Shown here one piece after another: positions 34,701 to 45,991 of a DNA stretch of 64,000 nucleotides. Position 1 is the stretch's first letter, and every line of letters starts with the position of its first letter. The DNA lies in NCBI GenBank assembly GCA_028571685.1, contig CM053143.1:10035501-10099500 (forward strand). The letters are read 5' to 3'. Origin of the DNA: Heterohyrax brucei. Its lineage: Eukaryota > Chordata > Mammalia > Hyracoidea > Procaviidae. The notes under the pieces are model-generated. The model saw nothing but the letters and a program-made list of their open reading frames with translations. It ran no database searches and had not been told where the DNA came from. The position numbers and the translations under genes were made by a program.

Positions 34701-36478
34701 AATCTAAAGCGATAAAAATCATGGAAGAAAAAGTATGGAGAATGCTGGAAGACATAATAGAGAGCATAAATAATATACAGCACATTACTAACAATGCACA
34801 AACACCATAAGAGAAAATAGATAACTGTGAACTTACAAAAATCAAAGAGTTATGCTCATTCAAAGATTTACCAAGTGTAAAAAGACAACCTACAGACTTT
34901 GTTGAAAAAAAATTAGTTACAATAAATCAGACCAGCATCTTATCTCAGTAACCTACAAGATAACACAAAACCTCAATAACAGAAAGCCAAATAATCCAAT
35001 TAAAAAATGGCAAAGGATATGAACAGATACTTCATCAAAGAAGACATCTAGAAGGTTAACTGGTACATGAGGAAATGCTCACTATTATTCGCCATTAGAG
35101 AAATAAAAATCAAAGCTACCATGAGACACCATCTCATCCCAACAAGGTTGGCATTATTCAAAAAAAGAAAATAATAAATGCTAGAGAGGCTATGGAGAGA
35201 GTTGAACAGTTCTACACTGTTGATGGAAATGTAAAACAGTGCAGTCACTTTGGAAATCGATATGGTACTTTCTTAAAAAGCTAGAAACAGAAACACCATA
35301 TGATTCAGCAATCCCATTGCTTGGACTATATCCTAGAAAAATCCGGGCTATCGCAAATACATACATGCATACCAGTGTTTCTTGCAGCACTGTCCACAGT
35401 GGCAAAAAGACAAAATCAACCTAGGTGCCCAGCAACAGATGAATAGATAAACTATGGTGTATTCATACAATAGAATACTGTGCAATGATTAAGAACAACG
35501 ATGATATTGGAAAACAGCTCATAACTTGGAGGAAACTGGAAGACATGATGAGTGGAATTTTTCAGTTGCAAAAGAATAAATACTGTATGAAACCACAATT
35601 ACAAAGTATCAAGAAAAGATTTAAACACAGAAGAAAACAGTCTTTGAAGGTTAAAAGAGAAGTGAGGGAGGGAGAGCTATATTTGTTGATTAGACACTAG
35701 ATAGGAATTTGGTTAGGTGAAGAGGTAGCAACCCAGTAGAATGGAGGTTAGCCCCAGCTAAACTAAAACAAAAGCTGAGAGGTTTCCTAAATATAACCCG
35801 ACACTTTGAAAGACACAGCCACAGGATCAGGGGTCTGGAGACTGGGATTTCAGGGGACATCTAGGTTAACTGGCATAACATAGTTTTTTTAAGAAAATGT
35901 CCTGCACCCCACTTTGGTGAGTGGTGTCTGGGGTCTTAAATGCTAGAAGTGGCCATCTAGTAGCATCAATTGGTGCTAACCCACCTGGAGCAGAGGAGAA
36001 GGAAAGACATTGAAGACACAAGCAAAATTTGTGCCCAAGAGACAGAAATGGCCGTATTATCCAGAAACTACATCAGCATGAGACCAGAAGATCTAGATAG
36101 TGTCACCATCAATGACTACCCTGATAGGAAAGGTAACATAAAGTCCCTGATATAGTGGCATAAAATGGGTGTGCAGAATTCGAGCTCTATTAAAAAGACC
36201 AGACTTGATGGTTAGACAGACTGTAGGTTCCCTAGAAGACATGGGTCCTGGATTCTGTGTCAGTCCAGAACTGAAACCATTCCCAAAGTCAACTCTTCAG
36301 CAAAATTGATAGTGGTGAAGAACATGCTTCTTGGCTTAAGCATATGCCTGAGACTAACTGGGCATCTGTCCAGAAGTGAGATGAGAGGGCAGAGGGAGGT
36401 AGGAACTGGCTGAATGGACATTGGAAATACAGGGTAGAAAGGAGTATGCTGTCAAGCACAATAAAATATTTTTAAAAA
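31794..36478 (+). mobile_element. L1-B, ORF2 and 3'UTR
   Basis: Plus-strand L1 lacking its 5'UTR and ORF1. The ORF2 endonuclease begins about 31880. The RT region is open at 33637-33903 (DTEKAFNEVQNPFILKSLNK, CPLSPLSFNTVLEVLSRAIR). The box expected to read FADD falls near 33950-33980 and reads YTDNSKE-like text, so it is lost. The ORF2 C-terminus is at about 35400-35690, followed by the 3'UTR to 36478 ending in an A-rich tail. Many stops. Confidence 0.85.
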
Positions 36479-36840
36479 AACAAAACACATCAAATAATAC
36501 TGAAGGCTGCATAAAAACAGCAGGCCCTTGCGTCGTTTCTTTTCATCCTTAGTTCCCACTCACCAGGAACAACCACTCTCAGTTCTTTCAGCTCTTTCTT
36601 CTGGTACCTGCACCTCCATATTTCTAAACAGAATGCTAACACTGATTTTTTTTTCTAATTTAAATACTGTCTATTATATACTTTACTTCATCTTTCACAG
36701 ACTCCTACATATGTATTTCAACTTTCCCCAAAGTTTTAATTGTGATAAAAATATATCCAGTGTGTTCACTTTTTAACTGTGTAAATGTTCTTCACTGCAG
36801 AGTATAATATTTCTCTGAATAACCTTTTCCCCCTGGAATT
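36479..36840. other. Unassigned sequence
   Basis: Pyrimidine-rich on the plus strand; may belong to the old L1-like antisense block that follows. No gene. Confidence 0.35.
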
Positions 36841-37592
36841 AGTACCTTTTCTCTCTTCACTTGCATGACTTTCTTTGATTACGTGCTCAGTCTTCCCACT
36901 CTCGCCATTAGTTCTACAAAACACCTCTCAATTTAATTTTTGACATGATGAAAACTGTCATGTTGTTTATCTGCTCCTTTTATTGCAGAGACATCACTCT
37001 TGAAACTTACTGTCCTGCTCCAATCTACTCCTCTCCTACACTGTCACTTAACAAGACTTTCATCTGCCTTTCTCCTATATAGTTCTTTAAACATCCATCC
37101 CTCTTGGTGTGCTGCCTGGATTTGTACAGCGCATCCTCCAGCAGCTTCTCGAGATAGGTACATGAGAGGTAAAATTTTTGAGAACTTTCATTCTGAAAAT
37201 ATCTTTATTTGACCCTCGCATTTCATTGATAGTTTGTTAGGGTATAGAAATCTGAAAGTTCCAACTCTTTTTTCTTTTTTACCTCAGAATTCTGAAAGCA
37301 CTGCTACATTTTTAACTTCTAAAACATCGTATCAGACAGTTTGACAAAATTCTTTTCCCCAGCCTTTCTTGTGTAACTTACCTTTTTCTCTGTCTCTGGA
37401 AAATTACATAATCTCTTTGCACTCAATATTCTAATTTCATGATGATGTGTCCTAACGTAGGATAGGGGCCCTCAAAGGACTGGAAAATCATGCCCTTCTG
37501 CTGTGGGAAATTTCCCTAGAAAATTTTCACCACTAGTCCACCTAAATCATTCTCTGTTCTTTTTCCTGAAATTTCTAAGTGCCATATTTGGG
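36841..37592 (-). mobile_element. Old L1/HAL1-like ORF1 antisense block, part 1
   Basis: Plus-strand text such as 'ctgaaaatatctttatttga' and 'gtttgttagggtatagaaat' has the look of the antisense of ORF1 in old L1 or HAL1 elements. It is continued at 38013-38440 by antisense coiled-coil text. The family level is a guess. Confidence 0.45.
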
Positions 37593-37760
37593 AATAGAAC
37601 CCTAACATTATAGCGGCTAAGAGCTAGACTGCTAATCAAAAAGCTGGCAGTTCAAATCTACCAGCTTCTCCTTGGAAACACTATAAGGCAGTTCTACTGT
37701 GCACTACAGGGTCATTATGAGTCAGAATCGACTTAACGCAACAGGGTTTTGAGGTTTGGG
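37593..37760 (+). repeat. AfroSINE, plus strand
   Basis: Head 'tagaaccctaacattatagc', 'gctggcagttcaaatctacc', and the ending 'gtcagaatcgacttaacgca'. Confidence 0.88.
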
Positions 37761-37879
37761 AACACTTGGAATGTGCCTCTAGCTTTCATACCATTTTCTA
37801 CCCTACTATTCATCTTTTAGTTTCCTAGAGGGTGCGAACAATTTAAGCTCAACTACTAGCCTAAGATTGGCCATTTGAA

Positions 37880-38012
37880 GGCACCCGGTAGCACCATGGA
37901 AGAAAGGCACGGTGATCTGCTTCTGTAAGAAAAGCCCATGGTGCACTTCTGCTCTGTAAAGCATGGGGTCATCGTGAGTCAGAAGTGACTCTATAGCAAG
38001 AGTTTTTTTTTT
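37880..38012 (+). repeat. AfroSINE, plus strand, partial head
   Basis: 'ggcacggtgatctgcttctg', then 'gtcatcgtgagtcagaagtg' and a T-rich tail at 38003-38016. The first part of the head is degraded. Confidence 0.75.
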
Positions 38013-38440
38013 TTTAATTTATGTTTTATCTTTTCCGTTTCACTTTCTAAAAGGCTTTTTTTCTTATCTTTCTCTTCCAAACTTCCTATTGAAATTTTCA
38101 TTACTGCTTCCATTATCTTTAAGTAGCATGCTTTTTTTTTATTTGTTCTTTTAATGCTCCTCTTTTATGACTTCCTGTTCATATTTCATGGATTCAACAT
38201 CTCTTACTGTTCCCCCTTGAAGCATCCCTCCGGTTCTCAGTTATTGCTTTTTCTTCACTGCCACTTGTCCTTTTGTTCTGCCCTCCAAGTTTGCCTTTCT
38301 TGTTCCAGTTGTTGCTCATTTGACATCCATAGTTTTATTAGTGGATTTATTAGAAAGCTAAAAACAATTCTTATTTTAAAGAATGTGGTACTAAAATGCT
38401 GATTGGAAGTTACCCAACTAAAAGAGTGCATCAGGTGTGT
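38013..38440 (-). mobile_element. Old L1/HAL1-like ORF1 antisense block, part 2
   Basis: 'ttcatattccatggattcaa'-like text at 38175 and 'atttctttcttctcaaac'-like segments continue the block of 36841-37592 across two SINEs. Confidence 0.35.
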
Positions 38441-38549
38441 GGGTGGGGAAACGTTGTCTAGTGGAAGATCCCCCAAATCAGAAACAATAGGCCTTTTACT
38501 GGGAACTGTTTAAATTCCCCACAGAGGAGTCCTCTATTATCTTTCCTGA

Positions 38550-38707
38550 TAGGAGCCCTAGCGCCACAGTGTTTAAGAGTCATGGCTGTGAACCAAAAGG
38601 TCAGCAGTTCGAATCTATCAGGTACTCCTTGAAAACTCTATGAGACAGTTCTCTGTCCTACAGGGTCTCTGTTAATCTGAATCAACTCGACAGCAATGGG
38701 CTTTGGT
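38550..38707 (+). repeat. AfroSINE, plus strand
   Basis: 'aggagccctagcgccacagt', 'ggtcagcagttcgaatctat', 'aatcaactcgacagcaatgg', then 'gctttgg'. Confidence 0.92.
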
Positions 38708-39179
38708 ATGGCAGAGATCTAAGAAAGGGGAAGAAGTTACTTAACACGAAGGTTTAGGCAACTGTAACTTTTGATAAGGAAAGACAGGTTAAATTGTTTT
38801 ACAGTAGTATGTCTCAGTTCTGCTCAGAGTCGTTCAGACCATGGTTTTACCTCTATCATCTAATAAGGTGAAGGAGTAGTTACACAAAAATAAACGGTGG
38901 GAAAGGATATGTATACAATTCTTCTTACCTCCTCTCCATGCCCTCCCACCTCCTGGAGCACCTGGAGCTTTTAATTCCTTACCATTTCCAGGGTTCTGCA
39001 GCAAATTTTAGCTTCTTTTCCTTTTTGACTCCCCCAGTTGCTACTGCTTAACATTCAGTCTTCTTTTTTTTCTACTAAATAAGTTATCTCTCATCCACGT
39101 ACTTTCTGGCTTCAGAAATCTCTTACCTGTCAACATCACCTTGAGTTTTATTTCTTTGAGGAGGGAGTAAACATAAACC
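38708..39179. other. Unassigned sequence
   Basis: No gene or repeat recognised. Confidence 0.4.
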
Positions 39180-39388
39180 AAGGATCTCTTGTGATGCAGT
39201 AGTTAATGTATTTGGCTGCTAACTGAAAGGTCCGTGGTTCCAACCCACCAGCTGCTCCAAGGGAGAAAGATGTGGCAGTCTGCTTCCAATAAAAACTGAT
39301 AGCTTTGGATACCCTAAGGAATAGTTCTACTTTGTACTACAGAATTGCTATTAGTTGGAATCGACTCGATAGCAATAGATCTTTTGGA
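39180..39388 (+). repeat. AfroSINE, plus strand, long form
   Basis: 'ggatctcttgtgatgcagta', 'ggctgctaactgaaaggtcc', 'gagaaagatgtggcagtctg' and 'tggaatcgactcgatagcaa'. Confidence 0.92.
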
Positions 39389-40034
39389 AACATATCCTCA
39401 ATTGTCTAGTCTAACACATTTTTAAAAAACTCATATTTGATATATTTTATATACCTTGTCACTGAGACATAAGTAAAGCTTAGCTAAAATGCTGCAAACT
39501 GGAAAACTCATAAGCACTTTGAAAAGAACCACAGCATTTAAGATAGCATGGAAGAACATTTTTGTATTTATAGTAAAAAAAGTTTCATGGTATTTATTCC
39601 ATTGGTTATGAATACTTCAACATAACAACTATAGCTTTCATTATTGCAAAAGTAACGTGTCTCCATACTAGAAAAAAACAGACATATTAAAAAGGCATTA
39701 AAGAAAGCAAAATTAATGGCACTAGCACCATTCAATACAACAATTTGATATTCTTCCAATTGTTGTTTTCTTATCTCCTTGTATTATTTACTTCATATTT
39801 TACCTTATTCCTTCTCTCTCTTTCTATTGTCTTTTCTTCCTCTTTATTCTGTAGCTATCTATCCATCTATACTCCAATATTTACGGAGAATAGCAAAATT
39901 TAGATAATTCTATACTTACTTTTTTGGCATCTATGTAACTGATCTAACTTATGAAGAGCACTATTACTTCCGGAAAAATTTCAATGAGGTCATGCTATTC
40001 TATCATAAAAAAAAATAAATGCTTGTTTTATTGT
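39389..40034. other. Unassigned AT-rich sequence
   Basis: Nothing recognised on either strand. Confidence 0.4.
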
Positions 40035-41750
40035 TGCTATTAGGCGTCATTGAGTCAGTTTGGACTCACAGCAACCATATGTACAACAGAATGAAACACT
40101 GCCAGGCCCTGTGCCATGCCACGACTGCTGTTACACTGGAGCCCATTGTTGCCGACACTGTCAATCCGTCTTGTTGAGGGCCTTTTTCTTTTTTGCTGAC
40201 CCTCTGCTTTACCATATACATTGTCCTTCTCCTGTGACTGATCCCTCCCGACAACATGCCCGAAGTACAGATGCAGTCTTGCCATTCTTGCTTCTAAGGA
40301 GTGCTCTTGTGGTACTTCCTCCAAGACAGATCTGCTGGTTCTTTTAGCAGTCTGTAGTGTGTTGTATATTCCATATTCTTCTCCAACATCACAATTCAAA
40401 GGTGAACATCCTTTTGTCTCCCTTGTTCACTGTCCAGTATTTGCATGAGTATTTGCAGTATATGATGAGATTGTAAATGCCATGGCTTGGGTCAAATTTT
40501 CCCAATGTAATTTGTCTCCTGATTTCCTGACTTCTGCTTCAAGGTGTTGATTACGGATCCAAGTAACGTGAAATCTCAACAACCTCAGTCTTTTCTCCAT
40601 TTATCATGATGCTTCTTACTGTTCTAATTGTGAGGATTCTTGTTTTCGTGATATCGAGGTGTAATCCGTGCTCAAGGCTATGGTCTTAGATCTTCATCAT
40701 AAGTGTTTCAAGTCCTCTTCACTTTTAGCAAACAGGGATGTGTCATCTGCATAACACAAGTTCTTAATGAGTCATCCTCCAATCCTGATGCCACATTCCT
40801 CATCCTAGAGTCCAGCTTTTCAGATTATTTGCTTGGCATACAGACTGAACAGTTATGGTGAAAGGATATAACCCTGACAGATACCTTTCCTGATTTTGAA
40901 CATTACATCACACTGGAGGTGAGGGAGTGAGTGGAGAAGAGGGGATAGAAGATTGTTTGGAGAATAAGACATGTATGGAGTGGAGAGGAAGCGTATGCTT
41001 TCACCAGGCAGGGAGAGCAGTGGGAGCTGCATGTAGATGGGCATGCAAATTTATATGGGAATGTACATTTTCCTTCAATCATAATAAAAAAAAATTACAC
41101 CATACTCTTGTTCTGTTTGAATGATGGCCTCTTGATCCATGTACAGAGTCCTTCTAAGCACAATTAGGTGTCCTGGAATTCCCGTTCTCTACAACGTTAT
41201 CTGTAATTTATTATGAACCACACAGCCAAATACTTTTGCATAGTCAAGAAAATACACATAAACATCTTTATGGTATTCTCTGTTTGGGGCCAAGATCTAT
41301 CTGACATTAGCAATGACATCCCTAGTTCCACATCCTCTTCTGAATCTGGCCTGAATTTTTGGCAGTGCCCTGTCAACACATTGCAGCAACTGCTTCTTGA
41401 ATGATCTTTAGAAAAATGTGACTTGAATGTGATATTAATCATATTGTTTGATAATTTTCACATTCAGTTGGATTACCTTTCTTGGAGACAAAAGCCATAA
41501 ATACGGATCTCTTCCCATTGGCTGGCCAGGTAGCTATCTTTCAAATTTCTTGACATAGATGAGTGAGCACTTTCAGAGCATTATCTGTCTGTTAAAATAA
41601 CTCAGTTGAATTCCCTCAATTCCTGGAGCTTGTTTTTTGCCAGTGCTTTCAATGCAGCTCAACTTCTTACTTCAGTACCATCGATACCTGATCATATGCT
41701 GTCTCTTGAAACGGCTGAACACTGACCACTTCTTTTTGGTATATTGATTC
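40035..41750 (-). mobile_element. RTE LINE copy 2, RT part and 3' end
   Basis: Minus strand. The 3' end is at 40035 (RTE/SINE tail with 'gtttggactcacagcaacca' on the plus strand). The RT region rises to about 41750, with DSEEDVELGMSLL-type text replacing the usual FRRG motif at 41340. The segment between the 5'UTR and the mid-RT is missing, so the element is internally deleted by roughly 1.7 kb relative to RTE copy 1. It is interrupted by a short L1 insertion. Confidence 0.85.
40911..41093 (+). mobile_element. 183-bp L1 3' end inserted in RTE copy 2
   Basis: Only the last part of the L1 3'UTR and its tail (ATAATAAAAAAAAA). It is flanked by attacatca (40902-40910) and attacacca (41094-41102), a 9-bp duplication with one mismatch. 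The RTE reading continues across it. Confidence 0.88.
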
Positions 41751-41990
41751 TGTATCATCTTCCACCACTATATCAGACAATGTTTTGCTGTTATTTCATA
41801 AGGTTTTTGTTAGCTGATTCTTTTCAGAAACAGACTGCTGGGTCCTTCTTCTTAGTCTGTCTCATCTGGAAGATCAGCTGAAAGCTATCTGCCATGGGTG
41901 CCTTTCTGGTATCTGAATACCAGTGGCATAGCTTCCAACATTGCAGCAACACACGAGCCCCCACAGTACGACAACGCACAGACATATGGG
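41751..41990 (-). mobile_element. RTE LINE copy 2, 5'UTR
   Basis: Inverted match to 2759-2950 of RTE copy 1: on the minus strand 'ctggtattcagataccagaa', 'tttcagctgatcttccagat' and 'cagtctgtttctgaaaagaa'. It joins directly to mid-RT sequence at about 41750. Confidence 0.8.
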
Positions 41991-42160
41991 AGATAGTTAG
42001 GTTGATCCTCATTTTTGCTATTAATTGAAAATGCTACAATGAAGGGTCACTGTGGAAAATACTTCAAACAACACAGTATTTCTAGAAGTCTTTTTCTTAA
42101 ATCCAAAAGCATTGCTCTGCACTGACACTACTCTATTTTGAGCCTTTAGACTGACTGTGA
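41991..42160. other. Unassigned sequence
   Basis: Short spacer between the RTE 5' end and mariner copy 4. Confidence 0.4.
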
Positions 42161-42710
42161 GGTTCAACATTTAAGTACACAAACTTAACTGTTCTAAGTG
42201 CTACTTACTTCATTGCTGAATATCACTACAGTAACCTTTGAAGTACTCCCCCTGGGAAGCTATGCCCCAATGCCAGCCCATAGTCCACACTTCAGAGCAG
42301 TTTTGGAACTTTTTCTGGATTGGCCACTATGCATGGTGGCAAGGTGGCAAGTTCGCAAACTCAACTGCTAAGCTGTCTGTGAGTGAGCTTTCAGCCGGTA
42401 AATAAACAACTGTGTTGGAACACCCTCCCTATTCACCTGATCTGGCCACCAATGACTTTTTCCTTTATTCAAATAAATATTGAAAGGAAGATATTTTGAC
42501 GACATTCAGGACATCAAGAGTAATATGACAACAGCTCTGATGGCCATTCCAGAAAAAGAGTCCCAAAGTTGCTTTGAAGGGTGGACTAGTCTGTGGCATC
42601 AGTGCATGGCTGCCCAAGGGGAGTACTTCAAAGGTGATTGCAGTGATATTCAGCCATGAGGCATATAGGACTTTTTCTAGGATGAGTTTGCATATTTAAT
42701 TGTCAGACTT
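42161..42710. mobile_element. Palindromic mariner element, copy 4
   Basis: 550 bp, same orientation as copy 2. Plus strand: 'gttggaacaccctccctatt' (EHPPYSPDLA region, 42414), 'catcaagagtaatatgacaa', then 'cccaaggggagtacttcaaa'. The left arm (42161-42330) is an inverted version of the right arm. Ends 'atatttaattgtcagact'. Confidence 0.87.
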
Positions 42711-43339
42711 TGCAGGTGGGATGCTCAGTACAGAATGGCTTTAAAAAAAAGTTGAAAAGAACACTTTTATGCCGTTTAAACTGTTATAGCCTCTATTAAT
42801 GAGTCTCCCAATTTCAAACTACACTCCTTCCATTGATATTTAATGGTAATAACAACAATAAATAGTAACTGTCATTTATTTGCAGTCTCACTGTTTGACA
42901 AGCATAATACCAAAAATTTTATGAAATATCCTTCATCTTTTAGAAAATCTGAAAGCTAGTATTATTTTCTTACTTTTAGAGAAAAAACAAAACTTGGATA
43001 AGAAAAATATCTGTTGGAAAGAATACAGTTTCCAAACTGAGGAGTTGGGATGCTAATTTTTCTCAACACAAGTGTCCCAATAAAAATAACAATCACTATC
43101 TGAAAAAATAATTAGTACAGTATAAATACATGTATCTTACTTTAGCTATTGCACATCTACAAAAACACTTGTAGCAGGGTCAAATTTGTATACTTACTCT
43201 GATGTATATAAAAAAGTGATTTTTTTCTTCATTTTTTCCAATTGACCTCACCTTGCTCTTAGATCCCAGCTACGTGCTAATAATGGGAGAAAACCCTAAA
43301 ACTGTCAATTGAAGGAAACTCATTTCCAGTTCCCAGCAT
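42711..43339. other. Unassigned, possible degraded MIR
   Basis: 42860-43010 has a loose antisense-MIR order (gtcatttatttgcagtc, gctagtattattttctta), but it is too weak to call. Confidence 0.3.
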
Positions 43340-43441
43340 AATAATGATTGTGAGTACGGCGCAGGGCTGGGTAGTGTTTTGTTCTGTGTACAGAGAGTTG
43401 CTATGGGTGGTAACTGACTCAACTGTACCAAACAGCAACAA
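43340..43441 (+). repeat. RTE 3'-end fragment
   Basis: 'ggcgcagggctgggtagtgt', 'tttgttctgtgtacagagag' and an ACAGCAACAACA end match the RTE copy 1 terminus (13560-13643). No upstream RTE sequence is present. Confidence 0.8.
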
Positions 43442-43555
43442 CATTTCCAATTTCAACAGTCTCTTTAAAAGGGTGGTCAACACAAAGTTCAGCTTTTTGT
43501 TTTTTTTTTTAATCAGGGCTTCCTATTGGCCTCCCCTTTCCCTTTAGACTTATTT

Positions 43556-43765
43556 AGGAGCTCTAGTAGTACAATGCTTAAACTAGTGAGCTGCTAACTG
43601 ATAGACTGGCAGTTCAAACTCACCAGTCATTCTATAAGATAAACAGCCCGGGGGGTCTGCTCTTATAAAGATTACAGCCTAGGAAACTCTATAGACCAGG
43701 TTTACTCTGTTCTATACACAGAAAGTCTATGTGTCAGATCTATTCAAAGACAAAAAACAGCAAGG
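43556..43765 (+). repeat. AfroSINE, plus strand
   Basis: 'ggagctctagtagtacaatg', 'gagctgctaactgatagact', 'taaagattacagcctaggaa'; the tail is degraded. Confidence 0.85.
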
Positions 43766-43772
43766 GTAAGTT

Positions 43773-43955
43773 TAGGAGTTACTAGATGACACAAATGGTT
43801 AATCACTTGACTACTAGCTGAAAGTTTAGCAGTTAAATCTACGCAGAACCCCCCAGAAGACAGGCCTGTTGATCTACTTCTGAAAGGTCATGAACTTGCA
43901 AACGTTATTGACACACATGGTTGCCATGAGTCAGAATCATGGCAATTAACAAGAG
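43773..43955 (+). repeat. AfroSINE variant, plus strand
   Basis: 'gttactagatgacacaaatg', 'gaaagtttagcagttaaatc', 'ggttgccatgagtcagaatc'. Its middle (gacaggcctgttgatctact) is shared with the copy at 46865 and differs from the standard form. Confidence 0.75.
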
Positions 43956-44430
43956 GGTAAGCTAGTAGGTCCTCATCATTGTGGGAAAAACCATCACGTT
44001 AGTGCCGTATTGTGGGTCCTAACCAGCCTGTTTTCCTGATAGAGAAATGCGGTTCTTTGCTCAAAACTAGTCTAGCACTTCCTCCTTGCTGACTCATGCA
44101 TCACCTTCCGTCTGGCTGATAAGGTATTACAGCTACTCTGATCTAGCTGCGTTACCATTAACCTGCCATTGTCAGCCTGCTCTGTGGCCTTCTACCGTAG
44201 TCACTAATTCCATGTTTGCACATACACTTAATGCCCATAGTTCTTGCCAATATATTCTACTAACATATTTGGAAATTATCGAATCCTCAACATACAAACC
44301 AAGGCTGTAGGTTAAGAAGTGGGCTGATCCAGGCCATCCACTGGGTACCTTTCATAGCTGATTGCTCTGCACTGTCAAGTTCTCTGCTGGACACAGCAAC
44401 ATCTGTTCAAACTGTACTCCTTTGTTGTGT
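43956..44430. other. Unassigned, probably L2 upstream sequence
   Basis: Text rich in CT and ACC, just before the L2 match; may be part of the same L2. No gene. Confidence 0.35.
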
Positions 44431-44800
44431 CCCTGCCTTGTATCGGTCTATTATCAACAAAACTGCCAGAGTAAACTTTTCAAATATAAGTCATACCATC
44501 GCTCTCTCTTCACAATTATCCTGTGGCTTCTCAACTCTCTCAAAGTAAAATCCAGTGGTCTATAAGGCCCAACACAATACGAACTCCTACTAGCTCTCTA
44601 ATTTCACTTTGCTTCACTCTCACTCACAAACTCCAGCCCAATAACACTAGCCTCCTGGCTTTCTCCAACACTAGTTCATGGCAATTCAGGGCCTTGGTGT
44701 CTAGTGCTTCCTCTGTCTAGAACACTCTCCCTACACATATACAGCTATCTCACCTCTTATCTTCTTCAAGCTTTTTACTGAAAGAGCTTCTCAGGGTAGA
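44431..44800 (+). mobile_element. L2 LINE 3' fragment
   Basis: L2 ORF end and 3' text in order: 'actgccagagtaaacttttc' (44462), 'tcctgtggcttctcaactct', 'agtaaaatccagtggtctat' (44545) and 'ttcttcaagctttttactga'. Diverged. Confidence 0.7.
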
Positions 44801-44818
44801 ACCTTTTAGATTCAGACT

Positions 44819-44982
44819 AAAATCAAACCAAACACAGTGCTGCTGGGTCAATTCAGACTCATAGCAACCCTACAGGACAGAGTAGAACTGCCCTTTAGAG
44901 TTTCCAGTGAGTGCCTTGTAGATTTGAACTGCTGACTAGTTAGCAGATGAAGCATTTAACCACTATGCCACCAGTGTTTCCT
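44819..44982 (-). repeat. AfroSINE, minus strand
   Basis: Minus strand: 'ggtggcatagtggttaaatg', 'ctaactagtcagcagttcaa', 'ctctaaagggcagttctact' and the tail 'cagcagcactgtgtttggtt'. Confidence 0.92.
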
Positions 44983-45484
44983 AGAAAATCATGCTAGATT
45001 TTTTTTAAAAAATCCAAGAATACATTTTATGATGCAAAAATAGTAAAATCTACAGTTACAGAAAAAAAAACACGGTAAGGAAGTAATACTAAAGAAAGAA
45101 AAACTAAGCAAGGTTCTAAAAGGTTAAAAAATGAACTTCAATCAAAGTTCTAGGTCATAATAAAATGAGTATGTAATTGAGTAAAATGGCAGGAGCATTT
45201 AGAAAGGTACGTGATATGGAGTGATTAGCTAAATAATAAAATAGGTTAAGAAAGACAGTGTGATCAGTACAGTATCCATAATGTCCTAATACATATTTTG
45301 ACAAATAGTATAAAATCTATACATACATAATAGATTACAGACTATAAAACTACCATCCAGAAGTAGAGTACTCAGGATATTTCACTAATTTTGTATTAGC
45401 GGTTTGAGACTTCAGGTTCAAAAATCTTAAAATATGAGTATGCGTAGATGTAATGTCTCCCTCTCTTTTAAGGTTCTGTAAGTC
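44983..45484. other. Unassigned AT-rich sequence
   Basis: No gene or repeat recognised. Confidence 0.4.
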
Positions 45485-45827
45485 AGAGAAGAGGCGTTGG
45501 TGGTTCAGTGGTACTGTTCTCCCCTTCTGTGATGTGGGCTAGGTGTCAATTTCAGTCATTGCACCAAAACAATCTTTTCAACAAATATTTAATCAAACAT
45601 CTTTCAGTGGAGGTTTGTATGTTGCTATGACAGTGAGCAGCTTTCAACAGAGCTTTCAGACTAAGGCAGACTAGGAAGAAAGGCATAGGAATCTACTTCC
45701 AAAAATCAGTTAATGAAAACCCTGTCAAAACGGTGAAATGGTTTAATCCACAACTGATCGTGGGGATGGTATAGAATTGGGCAACATTTAGTTCTACTGC
45801 TCATGGAGGCGTTATGAATTAAATTTT
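45485..45827 (+). repeat. tRNA-Gly-headed SINE with RTE 5' and 3' parts
   Basis: The head (45490-45565: 'ggcgttggtggttcagtggt', then 'cattgcacc') follows a tRNA-Gly(GCC) gene in order, including the A box. The B box is degraded to 'gtgtcaatttc'. The body (45612-45725: 'cagactaaggcagactagga', 'atctacttccaaaaatcagt', 'tgaaaaccctgtc') matches the RTE 5'UTR at 2847-2930. The end ('tggggatggtatagaattgg', 'gttctactgctcatggaggc') recalls the RTE 3' end at 13545-13610. It is not a functional tRNA. Confidence 0.72.
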
Positions 45828-45991
45828 CAGTGGCCCTGCTGGTATAGTGGGTTACGTGCTACACCTGCTAACCACAAAGTCGGCAGTTCAAATCCACCAG
45901 GCACTCCTTGGAAACTCCATGTGGCAGTTCTACTCTGACCTCTAGGGTTGTGATGAGTCAGATCCGACTCAATGACAGGGGGTTAACAACA
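45828..45991 (+). repeat. AfroSINE, plus strand
   Basis: 'cagtggccctgctggtatag', 'accacaaagtcggcagttca', 'ggcactccttggaaactcca', 'gtcagatccgactcaatgac', with an ACAACAAC-type end. Directly abuts the previous SINE. Confidence 0.92.

Noticed and set aside
40060-40347. 95-codon plus-strand reading frame
   Set aside because: It is the antisense of the RTE 3' part.
42860-43010. Antisense MIR
   Set aside because: The order of motifs is loose and too diverged to support a call.
45490-45565. Functional tRNA-Gly gene
   Set aside because: The B box and stems are degraded, and the sequence runs on into RTE-like SINE body, so it is a SINE head.
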